From assembly GCA_002746975.1 (NCBI GenBank), contig NVXE01000006.1:146337-210336 (forward strand): DNA of 64,000 bases. Reading direction: 5' to 3'. This stretch comes from Bacteroidota bacterium. GTDB taxonomy: Bacteria > Bacteroidota > Bacteroidia > Flavobacteriales_D > Sanyastnellaceae. The translations under genes and the position numbers were made by a program. This document shows positions 26,630 to 35,788 of this stretch, in pieces (position 1 is the first letter of the stretch; the number at the start of each line of letters is the position of its first letter). The notes below the pieces were generated by a model. It worked only from the letters and a program-made list of their open reading frames with translations. It was not told where the DNA came from and ran no database searches.

Positions 26630-26634
26630 CCCCT

Positions 26635-26985
26635 ATGTCTAAAGAAACCATCGACATAAATATTGCTGGACGCTCCTACCCTCTTACAGTCTCTCCGGAG
26701 GAAGTTCAGGGCATTCAAGATGCGGCAGCAGCAGTTGATGAAAGAATAGGGAAGTTAAAATCACAGTTTGCTGTACAAGATAGAATCGACTTATTTGCAA
26801 TGACAGCCCTTCAATTGTCAATCCGTGTTAAAGAACTTGAATCTCTCGCTTCATCTAACGATAGTGATAGAGATGGACTTATACACGACCTCGCTGAAAA
26901 GCAACGAGATATAGAAGGTGAAAGCAGAGCTCAAAAAGTTGTCGAAGACCTACTCCAACGCATTCAATCAGCTATGGAAGAGTAA
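26635..26985 (+). CDS. zapA: Cell division protein ZapA
   Basis: FtsZ-ring-associated protein. The 116 residues carry the N-terminal beta segment [24 protein letters not shown] (here [18 protein letters not shown]), the helical [20 protein letters not shown], and a C-terminal coiled coil suited to tetramer formation. The length is typical. It lies between the coiled-coil gene and rny with small gaps (5 and 20 bp), an order that I associate with Bacteroidota. The 20-bp gap leaves no room for a 6S RNA gene of the kind found after zapA in other phyla. Confidence 0.88.
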   Translation: MSKETIDINIAGRSYPLTVSPEEVQGIQDAAAAVDERIGKLKSQFAVQDRIDLFAMTALQLSIRVKELESLASSNDSDRDGLIHDLAEKQRDIEGESRAQKVVEDLLQRIQSAMEE

Positions 26986-27005
26986 GCTTAAAGGCAACAC
27001 AATCT

Positions 27006-28538
27006 ATGGACTTATTAATTTATCTAGTACCCACAGTAATTGTAGGTGCCGTTCTTGGATTCTTCTTTTCAAAGTTGGGTCTTAAGACCAAAGTTGATGT
27101 CATCATTCGCGAAGCCGAACTAAAAGGAGAAACGATAAAAGAGAAGAAAATTTCTCAAGCAAAGCAAAAATTCTTTGAACTGAGAGAGAAGCAAAAAGGA
27201 GAGAGGAAAGATCTCGACAGAAAATTAAGAGACAGGGAAGAGAAAATTCGCAACACTGAGAAAAACCTCAATCGTCAAATTGAAAAAAATAAAGAGCTAG
27301 AAAAACGATTAGACAAGAATAACGAGAAGATGAATCAACGCATACAAGCGATTGAGAAAAAAACTTCCGAAATTGAAGCTAACAGACTTAAAGCTATCGA
27401 ACTTCTCGAGAAAATCTCAGGTATGTCTGCAGATGAGGCGAAGAAAAATATGGTAGAACAAACCGTACAAGACGCTAAAACCACTGCCGCTAGTATGGTT
27501 CAGGATATTATTGACGACGCGAAACAAAAAGCCAGCACTGACGCAAAAAAGATTGTAATACAAACTATACAGCGTGTAGCGACAGAACATTCTGTAGAAA
27601 ATTCAGTCTCTGTATTCCAAATTAAGAACGATGATGTTAAAGGACGAATTATAGGAAGAGAAGGAAGAAATATCCGTGCGCTAGAAGCCGCAACTGGTGT
27701 TGAGTTTATCGTTGACGATACACCAGAAGCTATTATTTTATCATGCTTCGACCCAGTTCGTAGAGAGATAGCTCGATTATCCCTTCACCAACTAGTCACT
27801 GATGGTCGTATTCACCCCGCACGAATTGAGGAAGTTGTAGCGAAAGTCATCAAAAAAATTGATGAAGAGATTATGGAGTTGGGTAAACGCACGTGTATTG
27901 ATTTGGGCATTCACAATTTAAAGAGTGAACTCGTTCGCATGGTGGGGCGTATGAAGTATCGTTCTTCATATGGCCAAAACCTTCTTCAGCACTCTCGCGA
28001 GGTAGCTAACCTTTGCGCAACTATGGCCGCAGAGGTGGGTGTTGATGCAAAGACTGCTAAAAGAGCTGGTTTACTCCACGATATAGGTAAGGTTAGCGAT
28101 GAAGAAAGTGAACTACCACACGCGTTATTAGGAATGAAAATTGCAGAGAGAAATGGTGAAAGACCCGAAGTTCTAAACGCAATTGGGGCTCACCACGACG
28201 AAATAGAGATGACTTCATTAATATCTCCGATAGTTCAAGTTTGCGATGCTATTTCTGGTGCTCGACCTGGTGCTCGTAGAGAAATGGTAGAGGCATATAT
28301 CCAACGATTACGCAATCTTGAAGACCTTGCTTTAGAATATCCTGGAGTTACGAAATCTTACGCAATTCAAGCAGGTCGTGAACTTCGTGTCCTTGTCGAA
28401 AGTGATAAAGTAAGTGACTCCGATGCCGACCAACTCTCATTAGACATTTCGAACCGCATCATGAACGAAATGACCTATCCCGGTCAAGTTAGAGTAACTG
28501 TAATCCGCGAAAAGCGCGCTATTAGCATAGCTCGATAG
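27006..28538 (+). CDS. rny: Ribonuclease Y
   Basis: Membrane-anchored endoribonuclease that starts mRNA decay. The 510-residue protein has an N-terminal span ([20 protein letters not shown]), a long charged coiled coil (about 40-170), a KH domain ([20 protein letters not shown], about 200-265) and an HD phosphodiesterase domain. In the HD domain, QHSREVANL sits near residue 331 and LLHDIGK near 357, with AHHDE and [11 protein letters not shown] later. Length and order are those of the family. It follows zapA by 20 bp and precedes the flippase gene by 17 bp. Confidence 0.96.
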   Translation: MDLLIYLVPTVIVGAVLGFFFSKLGLKTKVDVIIREAELKGETIKEKKISQAKQKFFELREKQKGERKDLDRKLRDREEKIRNTEKNLNRQIEKNKELEKRLDKNNEKMNQRIQAIEKKTSEIEANRLKAIELLEKISGMSADEAKKNMVEQTVQDAKTTAASMVQDIIDDAKQKASTDAKKIVIQTIQRVATEHSVENSVSVFQIKNDDVKGRIIGREGRNIRALEAATGVEFIVDDTPEAIILSCFDPVRREIARLSLHQLVTDGRIHPARIEEVVAKVIKKIDEEIMELGKRTCIDLGIHNLKSELVRMVGRMKYRSSYGQNLLQHSREVANLCATMAAEVGVDAKTAKRAGLLHDIGKVSDEESELPHALLGMKIAERNGERPEVLNAIGAHHDEIEMTSLISPIVQVCDAISGARPGARREMVEAYIQRLRNLEDLALEYPGVTKSYAIQAGRELRVLVESDKVSDSDADQLSLDISNRIMNEMTYPGQVRVTVIREKRAISIAR

Positions 28539-28555
28539 ATAATACATAACACCGG

Positions 28556-30100
28556 ATGACTGAAAAGACCCCCGAACCGAAGTTCGGCTCGTCACTCAAG
28601 TGGCAGAGCGTTAACGTAACAGTTCAGGTAGTCCTGCAGTTAGGCTTCATTGCGGCTCTAGCTCGTCTTATTCCAACAGAAGCATTTGGAATTATGGCTA
28701 TTGCTTTAGTAGTAGTAGGTTTTGTCGAGATTTTCGCACAAGTAGGTATTGGACCGGCACTCATCCAAAATCCAAATGTCACTACAGAACATCGGCGAAC
28801 TGCCTTCGTCTTCAGTTTGGGTTTAGGGATTATATTTTTTGCAGGAACTTATTTTGCAGCACCAGCTGTAGCAGAGCTATACAATCAACCTCTCTTAACT
28901 GAAGTACTGAGATGGATTTCTCTTAGTTTCATTATCTCAGGAGCTTATGTAGTGCCAAGAAGTATGCTTATCAAAAAAATGCAGTTCAAATATCTGTTTT
29001 TATGCTCCTCAACAGCTATGATATTTGGAAATCTAATCATTGGATTAAGTCTAGCGGCAAATGGAGCGGGTATTTGGGCATACGTTGCTGCACTCTTAAC
29101 TCAAAACACATTGCTTGGAATTGGATATTGGATAGCCTCTCCCGGTCCCGTAAGTTTAAAATTAAATAAAGTCGCATTAAGAGAAATGGTGGGTTATGGT
29201 GGTAGAAGCACTGTATTCAATATGATTAATTATGCCGCCGGCAAAATTGACACTATGGTTGTAGGAGTCCAAACAACAGATTGGACACTCACAGGATTTT
29301 ATGACAGATCTGCTTATCTAATGGGTCTACCAGTAACCGTCCTAGGAAAGCTTGGAGACAGTGTTCTTTTTAGTGGCATGGCAATGATGCAAAGTGATCT
29401 TGAAAGATTACGTCGCACAGTCCTATACTCTGTTCATGCCGTTTCTTTATTCGTTATTCCTCTAACCGTTTTTTTAATTCTACGTGCAAAAGAAGTCACC
29501 GTATTATTATTAGGATCTTCGTTTTTAGAAGCAACACCTATTGTAACAATTCTATTTTCTTGTGTCGCTTTAAGAAGCTTTATAAAAATAGGCGACGCAA
29601 CTATGCGTGCTACTGATAGGCTAAAAGTTGGAGCGATTATTAAACTAGGTTTTCTTTTCGCAGTGGGTTTAGGGTCATGGTGGGCAATGACTAGCTCAGG
29701 AGGAGGAGGAGAAGGAAATGTCATTAAAGTTGCCTGGGCTGTTGCATTTGCTACAGCATTACAAACTATAGCAGTAGCGGCTTGGATGGTTTGGGGTATG
29801 CAAATAAACTTTGTAGGATTAATCAGAAGAATACTACCTGGATTAGTTCTAGGTGTAGCCGTTTTAATCGGAGCATATTTATTAATCTTTATCCCAGAGG
29901 TGAAGAACTACAGCAATTCGTTAATGCCTGAAGTTATAAACGCTATCAATATTTCTATTCATTTGGCAACATCTATGATAGTTGCAGCGATTATGATAAT
30001 TGCATATCCAAAAATAATTGATGGAGGAGATGATGTAATGAGAAAAAAGTTGTTTGGTAAGTTGAGAAACGGTAAATTAAAATCTCGTTTAACTATATAG
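28556..30100 (+). CDS. Oligosaccharide flippase / lipopolysaccharide biosynthesis membrane protein
   Basis: Polytopic membrane protein of 514 residues, MOP superfamily, similar to WzxC-type flippases that move lipid-linked oligosaccharides across the inner membrane. The start has the family pattern SLKWQSVNVTVQVVLQLGFI followed by ARLIPTEAFGIMAIALVVVG. More than ten hydrophobic spans follow, and the tail is basic (GKLRNGKLKSR). It is downstream of rny and 5 bp upstream of a peroxidase gene, while the polysaccharide export and rfbC genes lie about 8 kb away. The sugar substrate is not shown. Confidence 0.88.
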   Translation: MTEKTPEPKFGSSLKWQSVNVTVQVVLQLGFIAALARLIPTEAFGIMAIALVVVGFVEIFAQVGIGPALIQNPNVTTEHRRTAFVFSLGLGIIFFAGTYFAAPAVAELYNQPLLTEVLRWISLSFIISGAYVVPRSMLIKKMQFKYLFLCSSTAMIFGNLIIGLSLAANGAGIWAYVAALLTQNTLLGIGYWIASPGPVSLKLNKVALREMVGYGGRSTVFNMINYAAGKIDTMVVGVQTTDWTLTGFYDRSAYLMGLPVTVLGKLGDSVLFSGMAMMQSDLERLRRTVLYSVHAVSLFVIPLTVFLILRAKEVTVLLLGSSFLEATPIVTILFSCVALRSFIKIGDATMRATDRLKVGAIIKLGFLFAVGLGSWWAMTSSGGGGEGNVIKVAWAVAFATALQTIAVAAWMVWGMQINFVGLIRRILPGLVLGVAVLIGAYLLIFIPEVKNYSNSLMPEVINAINISIHLATSMIVAAIMIIAYPKIIDGGDDVMRKKLFGKLRNGKLKSRLTI

Positions 30101-30105
30101 AAATC

Positions 30106-30699
30106 ATGAAAATATATATTTTAATATCAATCGTTGCCGTAATTTTCGGTTTAGGGCTTATAGCATGGAATTCATATGCCGGAATTAAAATTTTTCAGCC
30201 ATCTGAGGGAAGTGTTGACTTTTATTCACTATCCGCTAGAACTATAGATGGTAAGGAATTTCAATTTGAACAACTTAGAGGAAAAAGGGTTCTTATCGTA
30301 AATACAGCATCCGAATGTGGGTTTACACCTCAATATAAAGGGCTTCAGAAATTGCACGAAATGTACGGTGGAGATGACTTTGTGATTTTGGGGTTTCCCT
30401 GCAATGATTTCGGAAACCAAGAGTCAGGAAGTTCTGACGAAATCGTAAGTTTTTGTTCTAAAAATTATGGTGTAGAATTTCAAATAATGGACAAGGTGAA
30501 AGTGAAAGGAGAGGGAGTTCATCCAGTGTATGTTTGGCTTGAAAACAAAAATGAAAATGGGGTTAGTAACAACTCAATCAAATGGAATTTTCATAAATTC
30601 TTAATCGATGATACAGGACACCTAGTAGCTTCCGTTAGGAGTGGTGTGAAACCATCTGATAAATTGATTACTAAATTTGCAAGCGGAAAATTAAAATAA
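30106..30699 (+). CDS. Membrane-anchored glutathione peroxidase-like thiol peroxidase
   Basis: A 197-residue peroxidase of the GPx family. An N-terminal hydrophobic segment (YILISIVAVIFGLGLIAW) anchors or exports it. Active-site residues are Cys 71 in NTASECGFT, Gln 105 in NDFGNQESG and Trp in KWNFHKFL. Cys 99 in GFPCNDFG lies at the usual distance for the conserved FPC motif. It uses Cys, not selenocysteine: codon 71 is TGT. Such Cys-GPx enzymes usually draw electrons from thioredoxin. It precedes serC by 3 bp. Confidence 0.9.
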   Translation: MKIYILISIVAVIFGLGLIAWNSYAGIKIFQPSEGSVDFYSLSARTIDGKEFQFEQLRGKRVLIVNTASECGFTPQYKGLQKLHEMYGGDDFVILGFPCNDFGNQESGSSDEIVSFCSKNYGVEFQIMDKVKVKGEGVHPVYVWLENKNENGVSNNSIKWNFHKFLIDDTGHLVASVRSGVKPSDKLITKFASGKLK

Positions 30700-30702
30700 A
30701 CT

Positions 30703-31776
30703 ATGAGTACAATTCACAATTTTTCAGCGGGACCATGTATCCTGCCTAAGGAAGTTCTTAAAGAGGCGTCTGAAGCTGTAAAGGAATGGAATGATAATGG
30801 TCTCTCTCTTATAGAGATGTCTCATAGGTCTAAGCCGTTCGTTGCTGTTATGGAAGAAACTCGTGCTTTGACAAAAGAACTTTTAGGATTACCTGATAGA
30901 TTCGAGATTCTTTATTTACAAGGAGGAGCTAGTTTGGCTTTTTTAACAGCTGCGTATAACTTAATACCTGAAGGAGGCTCTGCAGCATATTCTGACACAG
31001 GCACTTGGGCAAATAAATCTATAAAAGAGGCAAGGCATCTGGGTGAAATTGAAGTTGTTTCTAGTTCTAAAGATTCTGGCTACAATAATATACCAGCTAC
31101 GCCTAAAGTAGATCCTAGACATAGCTACTTCCACTACACCACGAATAACACAATTTTCGGAACTCAATACAAAGGCATTCCTACTGAGGCGGGTGTGCCG
31201 TTGGTTGCAGATATGAGTTCTGATATAATGAGTAAAAAGTTTGACTCCTCCCCTTTCCAGCTCATTTATGCTGGAGCCCAAAAAAATATGGGACCCGCTG
31301 GAACAGTGATGTATGCAATTGATAAAGACGTTCTAGGAAAGACTGGTCGTGACATCCCATCTTATTTAGATTTGGGAGTACATATATCTAAAGATAGCAT
31401 GTTTAATACACCTCCTGTTTTTTCGATTTTCACAACGCTTCTAACGCTACGATGGCTGAAAAACCTAGGGGGAGTCGAAGCTATTGAGATTCGTAATAAT
31501 GCAAAAGCAGAGCTTATCTACGGTGAAATTGATAGAAACTCTTTATTCAGAGGACATGCTGAGATTAATAGTCGTTCTACTATGAACGCCACATTTATGC
31601 TAAAAGACGAATCTCATAAAGAAGCTTTTAATGCTGCTTGGGCTAAAGCGGGTGTTAGTGGAATTAACGGTCATCGCAGCATAGGCGGATATAGAGCTTC
31701 TATGTACAACGCGCTCCCATTAGAGAGTGTGGCTGTACTTGTTGATGTAATGAAAGAATTCGAACGTACAATATGA
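30703..31776 (+). CDS. serC: Phosphoserine aminotransferase
   Basis: PLP enzyme that converts 3-phosphohydroxypyruvate to phosphoserine in serine synthesis; it also serves pyridoxal phosphate synthesis in some bacteria. The 357-residue protein starts with NFSAGPCILPKEVL and has SHRSKPF, LQGGAS and the PLP-binding Lys 194 in YAGAQKNMGPAG. The end SIGGYRASMYNALP is typical. It overlaps serA by 4 bp (ATGA), so the two are translationally coupled. Confidence 0.96.
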   Translation: MSTIHNFSAGPCILPKEVLKEASEAVKEWNDNGLSLIEMSHRSKPFVAVMEETRALTKELLGLPDRFEILYLQGGASLAFLTAAYNLIPEGGSAAYSDTGTWANKSIKEARHLGEIEVVSSSKDSGYNNIPATPKVDPRHSYFHYTTNNTIFGTQYKGIPTEAGVPLVADMSSDIMSKKFDSSPFQLIYAGAQKNMGPAGTVMYAIDKDVLGKTGRDIPSYLDLGVHISKDSMFNTPPVFSIFTTLLTLRWLKNLGGVEAIEIRNNAKAELIYGEIDRNSLFRGHAEINSRSTMNATFMLKDESHKEAFNAAWAKAGVSGINGHRSIGGYRASMYNALPLESVAVLVDVMKEFERTI

Positions 31777-32735
31777 ATATTCTAGCAAACGATGGCATCA
31801 GTCCATCAGGTCTTAAGGCTCTTAAAGATGCCGGTCACGAAGTTTACACTGACTTCATTTCAGCTGACAAGTTGGAATCATTTATTAAAGAGAAATCTAT
31901 TGATGGAATACTCGTTAGATCGGCCACTAAAGTTCGTCAAGAACTTATGGATGCTTGCCCAGGACTTAAGTTCGTTGGACGTGGCGGTGTAGGAATGGAT
32001 AATATCGACGTAGAGTACGGTCGTAATAAAGGTCTTACAGTTTTTAATACTCCCGCAGCATCTTCCCAAAGCGTAGCTGAGTTAGTTATGGGACATATGT
32101 TCTCTCTTTCCCGTTCGATACACGCTAGTAATAGAAAAATGCCTCTAGATGGTTCTAGAGAATTTAAAAGTTTGAAAAAAACCTACGGAAAAGGCTCTGA
32201 ATTAAGAGGCAAAACATTAGGTATAATAGGCTTCGGTAGAATAGGCAGGTCTCTTGCTTCGTACGCTTTAGGTTGTGGAATGAATGTTGTTGCTCACGAT
32301 ACATATGCAAAAGATGGGAAAGTTGAGTTCGAAGTGGGCGGGACGACAATTTCAGTGGATTGCCCCCTTCAATCAATGGATGAAGTATTAGAGATGAGTG
32401 ACGTAATTAGTTTACACATCCCCGCTCAATCTGATGGCTCTGCTGTTATAGGTACTCGTGAATTAAACCAAATGAAGGACGGTGCCCTTCTAATAAATGC
32501 TGCTAGAGGTGGTGTTCTTGACGAAGATGCTTTATTAAGTGCTTTAGATTCTGGGAAATTAGGAGGAGCGGCATTAGACGTTTTCGTGGGGGAGCCTTCT
32601 CCAAGAGAAGATGTGTTATCGCACCCCTCACTATCTTTAACTCCTCACACAGGGGCAGCTACAAGTGAAGCTCAAGATCGCATAGGTCTCGAACTAGCAT
32701 CTCAAATTGAAGAAATCAAAAATAAAATGTCTTAA
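31773..32735 (+). CDS. serA: D-3-phosphoglycerate dehydrogenase (short form)
   Basis: First enzyme of serine synthesis, oxidising 3-phosphoglycerate with NAD. The 320-residue protein has the NAD-binding motif GIIGFGRIG (150-158), catalytic Arg in NAARGGVLD, Glu in the following segment, and His in LTPHTGAATSEAQ. It lacks the C-terminal ACT domain of the longer forms, so serine feedback through ACT is not expected. It is 2 bp from DUF1015 and overlaps serC; this serC-serA-DUF1015 order is recurrent in Bacteroidota. Other 2-hydroxyacid dehydrogenase activities are possible, but the pairing with serC decides the call. Confidence 0.94.
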   Translation: MNILANDGISPSGLKALKDAGHEVYTDFISADKLESFIKEKSIDGILVRSATKVRQELMDACPGLKFVGRGGVGMDNIDVEYGRNKGLTVFNTPAASSQSVAELVMGHMFSLSRSIHASNRKMPLDGSREFKSLKKTYGKGSELRGKTLGIIGFGRIGRSLASYALGCGMNVVAHDTYAKDGKVEFEVGGTTISVDCPLQSMDEVLEMSDVISLHIPAQSDGSAVIGTRELNQMKDGALLINAARGGVLDEDALLSALDSGKLGGAALDVFVGEPSPREDVLSHPSLSLTPHTGAATSEAQDRIGLELASQIEEIKNKMS

Positions 32736-32737
32736 GA

Positions 32738-33994
32738 ATGGGGAGATTAGTTAGACCTTTTAGATTAGTTCAACCTCCAAGACATTTGGCCCACTTAGTG
32801 GCTTCGCGCTCATATTTGAGCTACAACATTAACGAACTACAGGATAAACTAGAGCGCAATCCATATAGCTACTTACAGGTAATCAACCCCGATGCAACTA
32901 ATGATATTAATATAAGACGTGGAACTATTGATTTCTTCAGGGAGGTAAGAAAAGAATACGATAAATTCTTAGAAAAAGGATGGTTCGAAGGAACTGACGG
33001 AGCCGGTTATGCAATTTATCGACAAGTTACTCCTGAGGCTACATATACCGGTATTATTGCTGTCTTAGATCTCGTAGAATGTGAAAGCGGAGGCTTACTT
33101 ACTCACGAGTTGACACTTGAGAAAAGAGAGGAATTATTTGCTACTTACATGCAAACTGTTGGCTTTCATGCAGAACCCATTCTGTGTGCTAGAAATTCGG
33201 GTCATAAAGGAGAGCAAGAATTAGATCGGTGTATTTCTGAATTGTTATTATCTCGTGAAGCCGATTGTGATTTTTCAACTACGGATTGTATTAGACACTC
33301 CGTTTGGTGGGTAAATCCTGAGCTTGAAGTTGAATTAGATCAAGCTTTAGGTCCTCTAGATAAACTATACTTAGCTGATGGACATCATAGACTTGCCTCG
33401 TCTATTAAGATGATGCATAGAAATCCCAACGAACCTGGCGTAGATAGAATTCTCGCTTTTATCCTACCCGCACGAAAACTAAGTATTTTAGGGTACCATC
33501 GTGAAATACGGGACCTTGATTTTGAAATAGATAAATTGTTAGATATTGTCAAGCAAATTGATTCTGTTTACAAAGTAGAAGCTCTCGATAATAGAGAGTC
33601 TTGCCCAGGATGTATCGATATTATTTCTAACCAAGGAGATTGGAGGATTATCCTCGAGAAGGATATCGATTCGACACGAATAGACGCAGGGTGGCTGGGA
33701 GATAATATCTTAGGGCCTCTATTTAAAATAGAAGACCCCAGAAACGACCCTAACTTAAAATATATTTCCGGGAGCCATAGTAAGGTAGAAAACTACAATA
33801 AACTCAAGTCTACTCTTGAGGGACATTCTGACAGAATAATATTTTCTCTCCACCCCGTTCACATAGACCAAATAATTAATATTTCTAACGCCGGAAAAAC
33901 ACTCCCTCCTAAGAGTACATGGATAGAACCAAAATTACGGAGTGGGCTTTTTGTTTATGAGTTTGGCATGCATCCTCACCCACAAGAAGGATAA
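32738..33994 (+). CDS. DUF1015 family protein
   Basis: A 418-residue protein of the DUF1015 family. Landmarks are RPFRLVQPPRHLAHLVASR at the start, NPYSYLQVINPD, and the strongly conserved LADGHHRLASSIKM in the middle. The DGHHR motif suggests a phosphate- or nucleotide-handling site, but no reaction is established that I can cite. It always travels with serine-synthesis genes in many Bacteroidota, which points to a role near serine or phosphoserine metabolism. No signal or span is seen. Confidence 0.9.
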   Translation: MGRLVRPFRLVQPPRHLAHLVASRSYLSYNINELQDKLERNPYSYLQVINPDATNDINIRRGTIDFFREVRKEYDKFLEKGWFEGTDGAGYAIYRQVTPEATYTGIIAVLDLVECESGGLLTHELTLEKREELFATYMQTVGFHAEPILCARNSGHKGEQELDRCISELLLSREADCDFSTTDCIRHSVWWVNPELEVELDQALGPLDKLYLADGHHRLASSIKMMHRNPNEPGVDRILAFILPARKLSILGYHREIRDLDFEIDKLLDIVKQIDSVYKVEALDNRESCPGCIDIISNQGDWRIILEKDIDSTRIDAGWLGDNILGPLFKIEDPRNDPNLKYISGSHSKVENYNKLKSTLEGHSDRIIFSLHPVHIDQIINISNAGKTLPPKSTWIEPKLRSGLFVYEFGMHPHPQEG

Positions 33995-34001
33995 TAAAGG
34001 G

Positions 34002-34676
34002 ATGGAAAGTGATTCAATTAGAACCAGGTTAATTGCAATTAGGGAAGATCTGCCTCCTAATGTGACGCTAGTGGCTGTTAGTAAAACGAAACCTATTGAA
34101 GATATTGAGTCTGCTTATGCTGAAGGCCAAAGAGATTTCGGGGAGAACCGAGTCGCCGAACTTGTTTCGAAATCTGAAGTCCTACCTAAAGATATTCGTT
34201 GGCATGCTATAGGACATCTTCAAACAAATAAGTCCAAACTTATCACACCTATCTCGCATTTAATTCACGCGGTAGATTCGACTCGTATTTATGAATCTCT
34301 TTCTAAAAACAATGAAAGCAGTATTGACGTATTGCTACAAGTACATATTGCTCAGGAGACTAGTAAATATGGTTTTACTGAGGATGAATTGTTGAAGATC
34401 TTAGACTCTTCATCATTTGAGGTGAACAAAGATGTGTTTTTCAATTCAGATAGAATTCGCATTCGCGGATTGATGGGAATGGCAACATTTACCGATGAGA
34501 AAACTCTTATCGCTAGTGAATTTAGAGGATTAAGGAGGTTTTATGAAAAAATAGAAAAAGATATGGGGCCTAACTTCGACACATTATCTATGGGAATGAG
34601 TGGTGATTGGAGGATTGCTATTGATGAAGGCTCAACCATGATTCGTGTGGGAAGTGCTATATTCGGATCGAGATAA
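34002..34676 (+). CDS. YggS family pyridoxal-phosphate homeostasis protein
   Basis: PLP-binding alanine-racemase-like protein that manages free PLP and affects amino-acid balance. The 224-residue protein has VTLVAVSKTKPIEDI with the PLP-binding Lys, DFGENRVAELVSK, and RWHAIGHLQTNKSKL. The C-terminal end has SMGMSGDWRIAIDEGSTMIR and RVGSAIFGSR. An in-frame codon at 33942 inside DUF1015 would add 20 residues of another gene's sequence, so I use ATG 34002. It starts 7 bp after DUF1015, keeping the PLP-linked theme of this operon (serC is also a PLP enzyme). Confidence 0.94.
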   Translation: MESDSIRTRLIAIREDLPPNVTLVAVSKTKPIEDIESAYAEGQRDFGENRVAELVSKSEVLPKDIRWHAIGHLQTNKSKLITPISHLIHAVDSTRIYESLSKNNESSIDVLLQVHIAQETSKYGFTEDELLKILDSSSFEVNKDVFFNSDRIRIRGLMGMATFTDEKTLIASEFRGLRRFYEKIEKDMGPNFDTLSMGMSGDWRIAIDEGSTMIRVGSAIFGSR

Positions 34677-34711
34677 TAATCTCTAACAATAATAATTTAC
34701 CTAGTTATAAA

Positions 34712-35788
34712 ATGAAGAACGTTTTGAAATTTTTTACAACATCAATAATTTTTGGTTTTATTTTATCGGTTAATGCTTTAGCCCAAACACCATCTAATAT
34801 TGAGGCAGCCGAATATGATTCCGTAAATAATAGATGGTTTGTTAGTTGTGGGTCTTCAACTCTATTGTCAACTTCAGATTTGGGTGAAAGTTGGGATTAT
34901 TTCGGCAACGCTCAAGCTTCTCACGGAATGGAAGTAATGGGAAATGTTCTTTTCGTTCTTTATAATAACCAAATCAGATCGTACGATTTAAGTTCAGGAG
35001 ATTTACTTGGCTCTACTTCAGTAGCTGGTGCGAGTTTTTTAAATGGTATGGGTAATGACGGGGTATCTACGTTAATAATTAGTGATTTCTCTTCAGGAAG
35101 GATTTTAAAGGTCGATGCCTCAAACCCCGCTGATATGGTATCTATTACACTTGTTGGAAATACCGGCACTACACCTAACGGAGTGGTCGTTGATGAATCA
35201 AATGGACGAGCGATAATCGTGAATTGGGGTGGGAATGCCGATATCTTAGCGGTTGATATAGAGAGTGGTGAATTAACAACGTTAGTAAGCGGAACTGGTT
35301 TAGGCAATTGTGACGGGATAGATATGGACGCGCTAGGTCGTTACTATGTGAGCTCATGGTCACCACCGAGAATTACACGATTCAGTGCCGATTTCACAGA
35401 GTCGGAAACAGTTGTAGATAACGGTCTTAATAATCCCGCCGATATCTCGTTCGACGAAATCAACAATGTTCTAGGTGTAGCAAATAGTGGATCGGGCATA
35501 GTAACTTTCCACCAATTCATTAACGCCTCCGTCTATAATCAGAACGAAATTGAGAACGAGAATACAGTTGAACTTAACGGTCGTTATTTGATCTTCAACA
35601 ACGTTCAAACGGATAAGTTTCGGATCTCTGCTTTTGCCATAAACGGAAAGTTACTTGGCGAAACTCAACTCGACCTTCCTAAAGGATCAACTAGAGTTGC
35701 AATTGACCGTCTACCTAATTATTTTAGAGAAGCTGCAATAATTCGAGTGAACGAACATAGTTTTAAACTGGGTCTACGTCAATTTTAA
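34712..35788 (+). CDS. Secreted beta-propeller-like protein with T9SS-type tail
   Basis: A 358-residue exported protein with signal peptide (FFTTSIIFGFILSVNALA). The body resembles an SMP-30/NHL-type propeller (ISDFSSGRILKVDASNP, TTPNGVVVDESNGRAIIV, ISFDEINNVLGVANSG). The C-terminal ~70 residues (VQTDKFRISAFAINGKLLGE, then DRLPNYFREAAIIRV and FKLGLRQF) look like a T9SS type A sorting domain, though the usual GxY core is weak. Its function is unknown. The last 26 bp overlap the end of priA on the opposite strand. Confidence 0.75.
   Translation: MKNVLKFFTTSIIFGFILSVNALAQTPSNIEAAEYDSVNNRWFVSCGSSTLLSTSDLGESWDYFGNAQASHGMEVMGNVLFVLYNNQIRSYDLSSGDLLGSTSVAGASFLNGMGNDGVSTLIISDFSSGRILKVDASNPADMVSITLVGNTGTTPNGVVVDESNGRAIIVNWGGNADILAVDIESGELTTLVSGTGLGNCDGIDMDALGRYYVSSWSPPRITRFSADFTESETVVDNGLNNPADISFDEINNVLGVANSGSGIVTFHQFINASVYNQNEIENENTVELNGRYLIFNNVQTDKFRISAFAINGKLLGETQLDLPKGSTRVAIDRLPNYFREAAIIRVNEHSFKLGLRQF

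Noticed and set aside
26985..27006. A 6S RNA gene after zapA, as in other phyla.
   Set aside because: The gap is only 20 bp.
30300..30330. A possible selenocysteine site in the glutathione peroxidase.
   Set aside because: The active-site codon is TGT (Cys 71), and no in-frame TGA is present.
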